This document shows positions 8,409 to 17,401 of a stretch of DNA of 64,000 nucleotides, piece after piece. The notes under the pieces are model-generated. The model made no database searches, was not told the origin of the DNA, and saw only the letters and a program-made list of their open reading frames with translations. Source of the DNA: Adhaeretor mobilis (GTDB lineage: Bacteria; Planctomycetota; Planctomycetia; Pirellulales; Lacipirellulaceae); contig NZ_CP036263.1 of assembly GCF_007741515.1 (NCBI RefSeq), positions 310,001 to 374,000 of the forward strand, read 5' to 3'. The translations under genes were made by a program, and so were the position numbers. Positions within the stretch are counted from its first letter, which is position 1. Each line of letters opens with the position of its first letter.

Positions 8409-10205
8409 CTATTCCTGCGCCGAGCGAACCTCAAGATGCCTATGGTTTTGGGAGCTATCTAGACCGGAAGGGTGCACCGTCTGGTCACGACTTGGTGGAA
8501 ATACTCCGCAGTTCGCCAGGTGTACACGCAGGATGCGAATTACCTCGGAGGTTGTGGAAGGCTCGCGGTGCAATGATTCGTGTTTGGCGTCTACTAGTAT
8601 CTCACTGGCAACTCCCAGGAGACGAGCACTCGCTACGGGAACCACTCCGTCGGCTGGTTCACCATCACGCATGTTTTTCCCAGTACCAATGATTGAGTGG
8701 AGCTTCACCCAGGGAGAATAGGGTAGTCTCGTAGTTGAAGCCAGCAGTGCACTTTCCGGTTCCAGCAGGTCGATGCTCGTGGGAAATCGCTCGGCGAATT
8801 CTTCGGTAAAAACATCCGGATTGTCACGAATTAGTTGAGTGTGCGTAGCTTCTGTACTGGCATCCGTCTCTACGAGCATCGATCCTAGGCGACCGATGGG
8901 GCGACGTGCCCAGGAGGAACCGGCATGAGGTGTCCCAATAAATACAACTCGTTTCACATCATGTGAGGGCTGAAAAAAAAAGCTCTGGTGCAAATCTCTT
9001 CGTGTCTCTTCTGTGGTAACCAACGCTCCCAAGGGAATGCGCGCGATTGATTGCCAGAGCTGATCTCCACTGCTCGTGACTTGAAGCTTTGCCACATTAC
9101 CACCCATGCTATGTCCGACAAGCACGATTTGCGAGAAGGCAGGATCTTGGTGTTGGGGGTCGTATGTGCTGCGGATCTGATGAAGTTGCCGTCGCAGTAC
9201 TGCCGCACTCGTGAGGAACGGTTCTCCCGTAGAGTACCGGAAACCCCACCACTGGAATCTGGCGTTTAAGTCTGGCCGAGCGCGGAGCTCATTAACTAGG
9301 TTGGTCCAGGTCTTCGGGTCACTCAGCAGCCCATGAACGAAGATCACCGGAATCTTGCCGGACTGATACGGTTCGATCATGAACAGACCATCGCCTGAGC
9401 CTGTTGCTCCCGGCTGGAGAAAGTCATTGAGCCACTCACGATCCCCGCCCAAGCTCTCGTAGGCGATCGGAGCGGATAAATCACGTACGAGAGAAACTGC
9501 AGAGCGCCCTAGTTGCACATCCGATTCGCGTAGTGGATCGTAGAACTCAAGTTGATAGGAAGCTTGCTCCTTACAGAATCGAACTAGGGCGGTCGCTGCA
9601 AAGGACTGTTCTTGCTGTGTGAATGGTTGCGGATTGATGACGTTGCGTGAAACAACCAACGGTACTCCCAATCCTGTACTGCGATAGGCTGTCGACACCG
9701 CAGGAGTGGAATACTCCCCGACTGGTTCCAGATGTTGAAACTGATCGGGCGACCAGTTGAATCCGTGATAACAGGTCGGCAAAAGAGTCGTCCCACAGGA
9801 GCTGGCAACGATCAACCCTCGATTGGGGTCCCAGCGACCGAATCGCTGGCCTGTGACAATCAGTTTAGCGACAGAAGATTGGTAGAGGCCAACCGCTCGC
9901 GTAGAGGACTTTCCCTTGCTCGCAATCTCACGATCGAGAGCTTCCCATGCTTTGCAAGCAGTCTTGAGATACTCTTCGACACAATCGGGACAGTTCTTGG
10001 CCTCAAGATCAACCGCTGCGAGGTAAGAGTCTTCGGCTGCTATCAGGCCCCAATTGCCGATGCCATCTCCATTCGGAGCGGTGTAAGCAAGAGGGTGCCA
10101 CTGCGTGCGCTTCGGGGCGACCGAACATCCGACAACCAGAACAGCACAAACAGCTACCACTAGTAGGCGCTGTGTGATTTGAAATCTGTGAACGGACTCA
10201 TCCAT
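8409..10205 (-). CDS. Alpha/beta hydrolase (lipase-like) lipoprotein
   Basis: 598 residues from the ATG at 10205, which places a lipobox (VVAVCAVLVVGCS) near residue 30. A longer start at 10274 would bury the signal. The C-terminal half is an alpha/beta hydrolase: HGLLSDPKTW as oxyanion region, nucleophile elbow GHSMGG, then an Asp-containing strand and a His near KHESLH. The N-terminal 250 residues are helical and unassigned. Family members are lipases or esterases on lipids or acyl esters; the lipobox suggests an envelope-anchored enzyme. The substrate is unknown. Its 3' end faces the terminator of the convergent upstream gene. Confidence 0.78.
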   Translation of the reverse strand: MDESVHRFQITQRLLVVAVCAVLVVGCSVAPKRTQWHPLAYTAPNGDGIGNWGLIAAEDSYLAAVDLEAKNCPDCVEEYLKTACKAWEALDREIASKGKSSTRAVGLYQSSVAKLIVTGQRFGRWDPNRGLIVASSCGTTLLPTCYHGFNWSPDQFQHLEPVGEYSTPAVSTAYRSTGLGVPLVVSRNVINPQPFTQQEQSFAATALVRFCKEQASYQLEFYDPLRESDVQLGRSAVSLVRDLSAPIAYESLGGDREWLNDFLQPGATGSGDGLFMIEPYQSGKIPVIFVHGLLSDPKTWTNLVNELRARPDLNARFQWWGFRYSTGEPFLTSAAVLRRQLHQIRSTYDPQHQDPAFSQIVLVGHSMGGNVAKLQVTSSGDQLWQSIARIPLGALVTTEETRRDLHQSFFFQPSHDVKRVVFIGTPHAGSSWARRPIGRLGSMLVETDASTEATHTQLIRDNPDVFTEEFAERFPTSIDLLEPESALLASTTRLPYSPWVKLHSIIGTGKNMRDGEPADGVVPVASARLLGVASEILVDAKHESLHREPSTTSEVIRILRVHLANCGVFPPSRDQTVHPSGLDSSQNHRHLEVRSAQE

Positions 10206-10470
10206 TAGCCTGATCCTCTTCCGTGACTTCGTAGCTTGGACCGCGCAGCTTCCAGCTACCGACAGTTCAAACATACCACTTCCCTTGTCGGGAAATGTTG
10301 CACGTCACCGTTCAGGAAGAATTGGGACCAGCTTTTCGCCTTCCTGAGTCGGGAGAATCATTCCAATCCGAAAGGTTTAGCAGCGAATCGCTCTCGTTCA
10401 GCAGGGCACTCGCGACTCACTTCTGCCTGGGATGGTTTGTCCAGGGGAGGAGTAGCAGGTTGAGGTCGGC

Positions 10471-11319
10471 TTATTTCAATTCAAACCGCATGAGCTGATA
10501 GCCAATAAAACCACGGCGAGTTGCCTTCTCCAGCAAGTTCGTAGCGCGCTTGAAAAGTGCTGCTTCCGTCTCATCTTCCCAACCCTCAACACACTGATCG
10601 AGAAACGTATAAGTTGGCAGTGTGTTTGGGCTAATGTCTTCAGTGTGCGTTAAGGACAAGTCACAACTAGCTGCTAATTCTTTGTAACGATCCAGTGTCC
10701 AACTGATATCGATCGAGCCGTAGGCGGAGCGAACTGCCTCGTCCTCACCTAGGTTGATGCCTTCCATAAAATTGGCTGCACGTTGATTGAGCAGAAAGTC
10801 GGATAGAGTAAGGCTTCCTCCCTTGCGCAGAACCCGAGAGACTTCAGCGAAGAAAAGTGCTCGATCGAAATGAAACACACTCTCCACGCACAATGCCAGA
10901 TCAATAGAACTGTCGGCAAAAGGGAGTTCAGCTGCATCGGCAGCAATGAAATGCACTAGGTTATTCGGGCTAGGTTCGATCCAGGCAGCGGCATGGCGCA
11001 ACTGTTGTGAATTGATATTCAAGCCAATTAGTTCGACTTGTGAGTAGTGGCGATTGAGGCAGGAGATCGTACCTCCGAAACCGCAGCCGACATCGAGAAT
11101 CCTTTGCCCGTTGGTGATTTCAGCAAGATCAAGCAGCTTCAGGCACATTGCCTCGGCGGCATGACCATAGTCGCTGGCGCTCACGTGACCCTGAGCCGGA
11201 TCTTCGAAGTATCCCCAATGGACGTGCTTCCCGAAGGCCGCCTTGATTTGCGCATCGTCCTTGGCAAGTTGGCGCATGAGGCGCGCAAAGTAGGGTACGC
11301 TGGAGGTTGGTTGCGTCAT
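10471..11319 (-). CDS. SAM-dependent methyltransferase (class I)
   Basis: 282 residues. The class I SAM motif I is ILDVGCGFGGT, the acidic loop is [11 protein letters not shown], motif II is DLALCVESVFHFD and the post-III region is VLRKGGSLTLSD. The N-terminal segment (FGKHVHWGYFEDP) resembles the small-molecule methyltransferases near UbiE and tocopherol enzymes. The substrate is unknown. The first 108 codons plus 33 bp of upstream DNA recur at 14820-15175 with about six mismatches in 356 bp. A Tn3-type terminal repeat begins directly at the upstream edge of the repeated segment, so the native promoter may have been replaced. Confidence 0.85.
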   Translation of the reverse strand: MTQPTSSVPYFARLMRQLAKDDAQIKAAFGKHVHWGYFEDPAQGHVSASDYGHAAEAMCLKLLDLAEITNGQRILDVGCGFGGTISCLNRHYSQVELIGLNINSQQLRHAAAWIEPSPNNLVHFIAADAAELPFADSSIDLALCVESVFHFDRALFFAEVSRVLRKGGSLTLSDFLLNQRAANFMEGINLGEDEAVRSAYGSIDISWTLDRYKELAASCDLSLTHTEDISPNTLPTYTFLDQCVEGWEDETEAALFKRATNLLEKATRRGFIGYQLMRFELK

Positions 11320-11352
11320 GGGCCGATTTCCAACAACTTTCGTGTTGCCCTT
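10997..11352. repeat. Segmental duplication, copy 1 (partner at 14820)
   Basis: 356 bp shared with 14820-15175 in the same orientation, about 98% identical by eye. It covers the start and first 108 codons of the methyltransferase plus its leader. The right edge coincides with the first base of the Tn3-type inverted repeat. Confidence 0.9.
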
Positions 11353-11390
11353 GGGGTCTGACGACCAACGGAACAGGATTATACGCTAAG
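11353..11390 (+). repeat. Tn3-family terminal inverted repeat (38 bp)
   Basis: A 38-bp segment starting GGGGTCTGACG and ending ACGCTAAG. By eye it matches the Tn3 terminal repeat (from memory) at about 26 of 38 positions, including both conserved ends and the central GGAAC. It points rightward into the recombinase region. No matching inverted copy was found to the right. Confidence 0.75.
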
Positions 11391-11416
11391 CGGTCGTCAG
11401 CCCTGCCCAGGCGGGC

Positions 11417-12052
11417 CTAATCCTTCCAGAAATCCTTGAACCGTGCCGCTGTGAGCTGGGTGTAGCGGACGGTGTGCTGGATGTTCTTGTGGCCGAGATA
11501 CTGCTGGATGGCTCGTGTGTCGTGGCCATCGTTGGCGAGCTTGTAGCCTGTTGCATGGCGAAGCATATGCGGATGCACCCGGAAACCGAAATTAGCCTTT
11601 TCGCCAGCTCTGGCAATCATCTTACGAACTGCTGAGGCCGTTAGTGGCCCTTTTCGTTCCGTGACAAACACATAGGGCGAGCCCGGATAGTCGCGCTTCA
11701 AACGACGCAACGCACGGATTTCTGGACCGCGAATTGGATGAACGGATGGAAGGCCGTCTCTTAAACGGCTGACGTGCATCCGTCCCTGTTCTAGCTCGAC
11801 CACATTCCATTGTAAGGAAACGAGTTCCGAGACTCGAAGACCGTGGCGGTAGGCAACAAGAATGATAGACGAGTCGCGATGGCGATGCCGTCCAACTTTT
11901 GACGCGGCTCTTATTAGCCGGTCTACTTCCTTGTCAGTGAGGTATTCACGTGGTCTCACATCGGAGTTTTTGGCTTTGAAGGCGGTAACTTTCCCGAAAA
12001 CGATGCTTGGCGTCGATTGGTTGAGGTGTTCATACCTCGAAGAATCGGCCAA
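11417..12052 (-). CDS. Tyrosine recombinase, catalytic domain only (TnpI/FimB-like)
   Basis: 211 residues covering essentially only the catalytic domain. Visible residues are R73 (YRHGLRVSEL), the HxxR box H162/R165 (HPHMLRH), H188 (QQYLGH) and nucleophile Y197 (RYTQL), so it should be active in strand exchange. Full recombinases usually carry an N-terminal SAM-like core-binding domain of about 90 residues that is absent here, and the start (TTG at 12052) is uncertain. Its 3' end lies 27 bp from the Tn3-type terminal repeat, fitting a TnpI-like cointegrate resolvase. A chromosomal FimB-like recombinase is the alternative. Confidence 0.85.
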   Translation of the reverse strand: MADSSRYEHLNQSTPSIVFGKVTAFKAKNSDVRPREYLTDKEVDRLIRAASKVGRHRHRDSSIILVAYRHGLRVSELVSLQWNVVELEQGRMHVSRLRDGLPSVHPIRGPEIRALRRLKRDYPGSPYVFVTERKGPLTASAVRKMIARAGEKANFGFRVHPHMLRHATGYKLANDGHDTRAIQQYLGHKNIQHTVRYTQLTAARFKDFWKD

Positions 12053-12439
12053 TCAATAACTCAAACTTTCCCTAAAAGGGTCAGATGCGGGAGAGTTTTA
12101 ACTTGCAAGAGTTGGCTTGTGCAACAATACACCTCTGCAACTTTGCGTCAGCGAAAAGCGGCTTCGGGTTGTCTAGCCAACTTGCAACTTGTCTCACGGC
12201 GAAATGCAGGCGGTAGATATAACGTTCGCGGCAATTCGCGAATTGCCCCTCGACTGTACGATGTCGCAGTCTCGTAAAATTGACAGCTTTCTGATCAAGA
12301 GCTTACGCAATATTCAAGGCTCTTTTCTCGATACCCTACTCGCTGAAAAAACCAGAAGAGTTCACAACGCTATTCAGGCAGTCAATTGCAATACTTCCGT
12401 TTTCAATTCGCCGAGATTTCTTTGTAGCATGGCACTCGA
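12053..12439. other. Intergenic region with inverted-repeat cluster
   Basis: No convincing gene. Just upstream of the recombinase, CTTGCAAGAGTTGGC (12102-12116) and GCCAACTTGCAAC (12176-12188) form an imperfect inverted pair, with further TGCAAC copies between. This could be the recombinase's resolution site. The remainder shows nothing recognisable. Confidence 0.4.
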
Positions 12440-14080
12440 CTATGCACGATTTTTAGGATAGCGCCGGTGGCGGGTGGTCAGTAGGCCCAATCCCGCTGCT
12501 ATGCAAATGCTGATCGTTGTAGGCTCGGGCACAATGATCTCACTGATCACAGCGATCCCGCCAGGTCCTCCTGTGTTCGATACCAGCAACGCAAGCTGAG
12601 ATATTTGATTCAGACCACTTCGCTTGAGACCGCTGCTGGCCTCCGTCTGGCTAAATTGAAAGCTGATAATTTCGCCTTCTATGAATGGCTCTCGTTCTCG
12701 GGCAACTTGAATCAGTCCCAGTTCATCGTCAAATAAGAAGATGCCGCTTCCTCCACTATTCGGTGCCGTATTCGCCAAGCTTGCAGTGAATGCCACTTGC
12801 CCCTGATCGTTGAGAACGGGATCTGAAAATGTAGAGAAGGTACCGTCGCCGTCGGGCGCCAATTGCCCAGCGCGTACAATCTCGGTGAGCGGCTCAGAGC
12901 CATTTCCGAGAAAGATCGCTGAAACGTTGCCTAGGAGCGTGTTTGCCAAGCCAGCTCTGAAGGCCACCTCACTTCGATTGTTGGTTGTCAGTCCGACAAA
13001 TCCTGTCAAGGTTTCGTTTCCGTCTCCAATGACTTTACCGCTCCGTGCGATTTCCCTTGGCACCGCGCTACCATCTCCAAGGAAAACGCCGCGATTGTCA
13101 CTGGAGCCAGCAACCGTGTCACGAAGCGTTGCTAGGAAGGCGACTTGTCCACTCTCATTTAACCCAATATCCGAAAAGGAAGAAAACGCTCCGTTGTTAC
13201 CCGGTGCCTGCTGGCCACCTCGCACAATCTGTTCAAGTGGCGAGTCTCCATCGCCTCGAAATATGCCGTTCTCGGTGTTGGATGAGCCGCTGAGACCAGC
13301 TAGCAAGCCAACGAAGGCTGCTTCGTTGCTATTGTTAAATGCCGGAGTGCCGAGTGCGGCGAAGTTTCCCTGGCCTCCAGGCGCAGGATCCTGCGTCCTG
13401 GCAATTTTTATTAGCCCGCTGGAGCCATTACTACGGTACACTGCCGCATAGTCATTGAAGCCCCCACGGGTGTCACCCAATTGAGTGAAGAAGGCAACTT
13501 CGCCCAGATCGTTAATGATGGGATCGAAGAGCCGAGAGAAAATACCATCACCACTCAACGTGGGCTGGCCTTCACGCGCGATCAGTGCCAAAGGGCCGCT
13601 CCCATCTCCTCGAAGGATCGCGAAATCGTCGCTACTTCCCCCGCTGGTTCGCCGTAAGCTTGCGCGAACTGCAACTTGGCCGGTGTTGTTAATTGCAGGA
13701 CTTAAAAATCCCGCTAACTCTCCATTGGCATCGGGTGCAGGCTGGCCTTCTCTCGCGATTTGCACGACCGGCGTTTTTCCGCTTCCCACGAATAGGCCAC
13801 TATCATCATTGGAGTTGCCCGTTGTGCCCGTTAAGGATGCGAGAAATGCCGCAGCACCATCATCACTTAAAACGGGAGGCAGGAAGTCCGCGTACATGCC
13901 ATTGCCGTCAGGCGTCGCTTCGCCGAAACGAGCGACTAGTATGGGTGTATTCGCGTTTGCCAGAGATGCAACAAATCCCACTACTGTTGCAGCAAAAAAT
14001 GTGATATCACGAATTCTTACTGAGGCCCGCGCAGAGAGCAATAAATGGGTACTGGGAAGAAAAAATTTAGACATAGTCAA
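12440..14080 (-). CDS. PEP-CTERM protein with NxxGxxAF tandem repeats
   Basis: 546 residues. After a signal peptide come about eight repeats of some 60 residues following a pattern like ARxGQxAPDGNGxFSxF, then NxxGQVAFxAxL, then GIFxGDG. This is the choice-of-anchor tandem NxxGxxAF repeat type, predicted to form a beta-propeller or beta-rich solenoid outside the cell. The tail is PEP-CTERM: VPEPTTISI, a hydrophobic helix, then RHRRYPK, which in other bacteria directs sorting by an exosortase. No enzyme motif is seen. It lies between the recombinase and the transposase fragment, hence possible transposon cargo. Confidence 0.88.
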   Translation of the reverse strand: MTMSKFFLPSTHLLLSARASVRIRDITFFAATVVGFVASLANANTPILVARFGEATPDGNGMYADFLPPVLSDDGAAAFLASLTGTTGNSNDDSGLFVGSGKTPVVQIAREGQPAPDANGELAGFLSPAINNTGQVAVRASLRRTSGGSSDDFAILRGDGSGPLALIAREGQPTLSGDGIFSRLFDPIINDLGEVAFFTQLGDTRGGFNDYAAVYRSNGSSGLIKIARTQDPAPGGQGNFAALGTPAFNNSNEAAFVGLLAGLSGSSNTENGIFRGDGDSPLEQIVRGGQQAPGNNGAFSSFSDIGLNESGQVAFLATLRDTVAGSSDNRGVFLGDGSAVPREIARSGKVIGDGNETLTGFVGLTTNNRSEVAFRAGLANTLLGNVSAIFLGNGSEPLTEIVRAGQLAPDGDGTFSTFSDPVLNDQGQVAFTASLANTAPNSGGSGIFLFDDELGLIQVAREREPFIEGEIISFQFSQTEASSGLKRSGLNQISQLALLVSNTGGPGGIAVISEIIVPEPTTISICIAAGLGLLTTRHRRYPKNRA

Positions 14081-14480
14081 TCCGTGCCTGGAAGGAACTT
14101 GTGGAACAGCAGTGCAAGCGTATCGATACTACCAGCCTAGAGCTTAGTCAAAAAATTTCACTCACCCATACAACCAATATGTGTGGCAAGACTACAATGA
14201 TCCATGGAGAACAGAAAAAATAAATACCCATTGCCGAGGAGGCGATCGACCATGTACTCAACCGCACATAATCGCCAGTTATCGAGCGAAGCGAACGCTT
14301 CCCCAAGCGATGTTAAACCCCAATTCTAAGGTCGGGATACCGGCAAATCAAATAGTTTGCGTCGATCCCGAAGCAGGGAAGCACGTTCCAGCGAACCAGC
14401 TTCAACTGGCCACGTCTTGGGGCTATAAATGACTCTAAATCAAGTCCAGATAGAGGTTTTCATGCAAGGAGGCTTTTCCC
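14081..14480. other. Intergenic, divergent promoter region
   Basis: 400 bp between the PEP-CTERM gene and the transposase fragment. I see no gene, second terminal repeat or RNA; only the GGAGG at 14467-14471 that serves the transposase fragment. Confidence 0.5.
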
Positions 14481-14820
14481 GTGCCCGTCGACTTTCTCAC
14501 CGACGACCAGGCCCAGCGATACGGGCGATTCGCGGGAGAACCGACCCCTAAGCAGCTTTCTCGGCACTTCCACCTCGATGATACCGACCGGGCTCACATC
14601 GCCTGTCGACGTGGAGACCACAACCGACTCGGCTTCGCCGTGCAGCTCTGCACGGTCCGATTCTTGGGAACATTCCTGCCGGACCCAACTGATATCCCGG
14701 CCAGTGCGAATCTCGCTCGTCAGTTAGGACTTATACACGCAGCTTGCCTGCCACGATACTTGGAGCGTCCACCAACTCGACTGGAACATGCGGCAGAAAT
14801 CCAGCGTCTCTACGGCTATC
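14481..14820 (+). pseudogene. Tn3-family transposase, N-terminal fragment (DUF4158)
   Basis: A GTG start with GGAGG 9 bases upstream begins a frame of 113 codons matching the N-terminal DUF4158 region of Tn3 transposases: [45 protein letters not shown] and a final ERYGYR-like LYGYR. Full transposases are about 1000 residues with a DDE core. Here the match stops at 14820, exactly where the duplicated methyltransferase segment begins; the frame then runs into unrelated sequence and stops at 14870. Start and ribosome site are intact, so a short non-functional product may still be made. Confidence 0.85.
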
Positions 14821-15142
14821 GCAACTGTTGTGAATTGATATTCAAGCCGATCAGTTCGACTTGTGAGTAGTAGCGATTGAGGCAGGAGATCGTACCTCCG
14901 AAACCGCAGCCGACATCGAGAATCCTTTGCCCGTTGGTGATTTCAGCAAGATCAAGCAGCTTCAGGCACATTGCCTCGGCGGCATGACCATAGTCGCTGG
15001 CGCTCACGTGACCCTGAGCCGGATCTTCGAAGTATCCCCAATGGACGTGCTTCCCGAAGGCCGCCTTAATTTGCGCATCGTCCTTGGCGAGTTGGCGCAT
15101 GAGGCGCGCACAGTAGGGTACGCTGGAGGTTGGTTGCGTCAT
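14820..15142 (-). pseudogene. Truncated methyltransferase copy (N-terminal 108 codons)
   Basis: The second copy of the methyltransferase start (MTQPTSSVPY...) with the SAM motif I intact, cut after codon 108 at the fusion with the transposase fragment. The rest of the domain is missing, so no activity is expected. Differences from the full gene are few (about six in 356 bp), so the duplication is recent. Unlike copy 1, its upstream flank continues past CCCTT into other sequence with no Tn3 repeat, as expected of an uninterrupted site. Confidence 0.9.
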
Positions 15143-15175
15143 GGGCCGATTTCCAACAACTTTCGTGTTGCCCTT
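14820..15175. repeat. Segmental duplication, copy 2
   Basis: Direct copy of 10997-11352, offset 3823 bp. The left edge fuses to the Tn3 transposase fragment. The right edge ends at GTTGCCCTT, after which copy 1 has the Tn3 repeat and copy 2 has different sequence. Confidence 0.9.
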
Positions 15176-15532
15176 CAGGCAAGACAACTAGGACATGGTG
15201 ACTCCGATTGAGTCAGCATCGCCAGAGCCGAACTCGTTATAAAGTCATCGTAGCAACTTTAGCCGCTTGTTTTCTCGCGGAAGTTGGACAAACCTCTGCG
15301 AGGGAGTGGGGACGCCAACTCGACGAGGTGGATTTCTCCCGAGTAGCATCTTCAGCCGACGAGTTCACCCATCCGAATAGTGTTGGTCTCTTTTTTCCGC
15401 ACTTCGTCATTTTGCGACGAATCTCTGTAACACCTTCACGGCTGCTTCGCTTGCATTGTTAGAGGCAAAACGTCACTCAGGCGACCTCTCACTGAGTCCG
15501 AAAAACTCCCCTAATTTTGGAAGGACACGACG
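15176..15532. other. Intergenic, no supported gene
   Basis: 357 bp. A short open frame (15208-15462) begins inside it but lacks a ribosome site and family resemblance. AAGGACACG just before 15533 is the ribosome site of the next gene. Nothing else is recognised. Confidence 0.5.
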
Positions 15533-16333
15533 ATGACTACTCAAAATCGATTTGCGACGTTGGTGCTGGCACTTGTTGTTACAGCATCCTTGGCCGCCAC
15601 CGCAACGGCCCAGCGAAAGGGCAACACTCGATTCGAAACGAGTCAACTCACTGCACAAACAGCCCGAGCTGGGTTCCTAAACCCTCAGTCACCTGAAGAC
15701 GTGAAGTTCTTGCAGGCACTGAATACGATTTCTCCCTACAGGCAGTGGATGATTGGCGCTAACAAGACAGGATTGGTTTACCCAAAATCATCTTGGAGCA
15801 GCGGTTCGATGCAAAGGAATTACAACCTCAAGAATAAAACGGTACGGAAGTTCCTTCAGTATGAGAATATGGGTGCTGGCCAGGGGATGGAATTGGACTG
15901 GACCGACCACGCTAGTGCAAACATGGCCATCCAGAAATCGCAATGGTTCTTCTCGACTCCCTACGGTTCGGGCTCAGTCCAGTCACCGATTATTTACGGC
16001 GAACCGATCGCGATGGCTTGGGGTTCGAAGAGCAAGTTCGTGAAATTCTCGAAGCAGGCGGTCGGCGTGAACTTGGACTGGTCCAGCTCACCCTCCTACG
16101 AATGGGTGATCCTGGGCGGTCGGCCGGGAACGAACGTCAATCGTGGGAAGGACTGGATCGCGCTCTTCAATCTTAGGATCAATCAACCGCTGATCCGCTT
16201 CGATCGAAACGTCGGTGGCGGCATTGGTTTTGTTGGTGAAACTAGAACAGGCGACTCACAGGCCGACCTCCGGCAATTCCTCCGGAAGATGCAAAGAACT
16301 GGTAAGATCCTCAGGACACCCTGGACTAACTGA
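15533..16333 (+). CDS. Secreted protein of unknown function
   Basis: 266 residues with a classic signal peptide (FATLVLALVVTASLAATATAQ) and GGAAGGACACG before the ATG. The mature part is rich in Trp, Asn and Gly (WMIGANKTGLVYPKSSWSSG, GMELDWTDHASANMA, WVILGGRPGTNVNRGKDW). The C-terminus (DLRQFLRKMQRTGKILR) is a charged helix. A mostly beta fold is likely. No family is recognised. It is flanked by its own terminator, so probably monocistronic. Confidence 0.75.
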   Translation: MTTQNRFATLVLALVVTASLAATATAQRKGNTRFETSQLTAQTARAGFLNPQSPEDVKFLQALNTISPYRQWMIGANKTGLVYPKSSWSSGSMQRNYNLKNKTVRKFLQYENMGAGQGMELDWTDHASANMAIQKSQWFFSTPYGSGSVQSPIIYGEPIAMAWGSKSKFVKFSKQAVGVNLDWSSSPSYEWVILGGRPGTNVNRGKDWIALFNLRINQPLIRFDRNVGGGIGFVGETRTGDSQADLRQFLRKMQRTGKILRTPWTN

Positions 16334-16390
16334 TCGTCAGGGGCCAGATTGCAAGTGGAAATGAAGTAGAGCGAAGAATGTTTGTCGACA

Positions 16391-16430
16391 AGCGGCGGCT
16401 AACTTCCCAAGGGAGCTGGCCGCTGTTTTC
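16391..16430 (+). terminator. Rho-independent terminator
   Basis: AGCGGC pairs with GCCGCT around an inner CTTCCC-AA-GGGAG hairpin and is followed by GTTTTC. It serves the secreted-protein gene at 15533; the rest of 16334-16635 holds nothing recognisable. Confidence 0.6.
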
Positions 16431-16635
16431 GTTGCGTCCGAGATGCGACAGACCAAGAGCTGCGGGCATTGTGACTTCGCGAAAAAAATCTGTAATACTC
16501 CGACAGTTGCCAACTGCTAACCTGCACAAGAGTCATCGTTTGACGCACTTTCAGAGTCAGTAGTGGCACACGCCGGGAGTTCTGGGGAGTCTAACTCCAG
16601 TCGGTCGATGTGACAGATCGCACCCACGAACCTCC

Positions 16636-17325
16636 CTAGCTAGCCTGGGTCGTTGAGCATCGGTAATAGGAATCAACGACAGCTTGGCCGGTGTAATTTG
16701 GGCCCGCTTGATCGTCCGCCCCCACGTACTGGAACGGCATGCGCTGCTTTTGCCGTCCGTAGCACTTCAAAAGATGGTGCTGGGATGAAAATTCGAAATC
16801 TGCTTGTCGTAGCCCTTCGACAATTTGCCGCGGAGAGGTTGCCCCTTCAATCTTGAAGTTACTGGCATCCAAGTTAGCTACCAATATTCCGTGTGGATTG
16901 AGCCACGATCTGGCTCGGAGAACCAAATCAAGTTTGTCACCAATGTAGTGCAGACCGTGGACGCAGGTAATCAAGTCGAAATTCTCATCGGGCGACCAAT
17001 GCGTGAGTGAGGCTTGCACCAGCTGGAGCCTCTTTGATTCTGAAGGCAAGAATTGCCCAACGAGATCAACACCAACTATAGTGATCGCTAAGTCGTCAGA
17101 CTCAACAAGGGATGCTGCTTGAATGAGGGCCTTCCCCGTTCCGCAGCACAAGTCCAACCACCGTGCATTTCCATGAGTCGCCGCCAGTTCCTTCAGCAAG
17201 TCCATTGGATTAAGCCGCAGCTCCTTATCATACCCGTTCGTGCCCAGCAAATTGCGTTCTCTATTCATGCAGCAATTAACGACAACGGATGACCTCTCCA
17301 ACACATCATCAGCTAGCAACTTCAT
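16636..17325 (-). CDS. SAM-dependent methyltransferase
   Basis: 229 residues. Motif I is WLDLCCGTGKAL, the acidic turn is TIVGVDLVGQFL, and motifs DLITCVHGLHYIGD and WLNPHGILVANLD complete a class I methyltransferase. A second ATG (17268, MNRERNLLGTNGY) may be the true start because the segment before it has little family character. The substrate is unknown. It is unrelated in detail to the methyltransferase at 10471. Its start faces away from the large glycosidase-like gene at 17402, which ends 76 bp upstream on the same strand. Confidence 0.82.
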   Translation of the reverse strand: MKLLADDVLERSSVVVNCCMNRERNLLGTNGYDKELRLNPMDLLKELAATHGNARWLDLCCGTGKALIQAASLVESDDLAITIVGVDLVGQFLPSESKRLQLVQASLTHWSPDENFDLITCVHGLHYIGDKLDLVLRARSWLNPHGILVANLDASNFKIEGATSPRQIVEGLRQADFEFSSQHHLLKCYGRQKQRMPFQYVGADDQAGPNYTGQAVVDSYYRCSTTQAS

Positions 17326-17401
17326 AGGTCAATCCAAAGTGCGTTTGCAGAAGAAGCGTTCATCGACCGAGTTGTTGCAGTCGATCCGACTCGAATGTGA
17401 A

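Larger units (their letters stand above)
11353..14820. mobile_element. Remnant of a Tn3-family transposon
   Basis: The left boundary is the terminal repeat. Inside lie a tyrosine recombinase, a repeat-rich candidate recombination site, a PEP-CTERM gene and the first 113 codons of a Tn3-type transposase, which stops where the duplicated methyltransferase segment begins. Tn3 elements with a TnpI-type tyrosine recombinase (for example Tn4430) carry recombinase, internal site and transposase together. The remaining transposase and the second terminal repeat are missing, so the element should be immobile without help. Whether the PEP-CTERM gene is true cargo is inference. Confidence 0.65.

Noticed and set aside
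12189..12461. 90-codon plus-strand frame
   Set aside because: Overlaps the 3' end of the PEP-CTERM gene on the other strand, with no ribosome site or family features.
14200..14480. Search for the second Tn3 terminal repeat
   Set aside because: No reverse complement of the 38-bp repeat found here or to 15.5 kb.
15208..15462. 84-codon frame with a hydrophobic start
   Set aside because: No ribosome site, and the C-terminal half looks like noncoding sequence.
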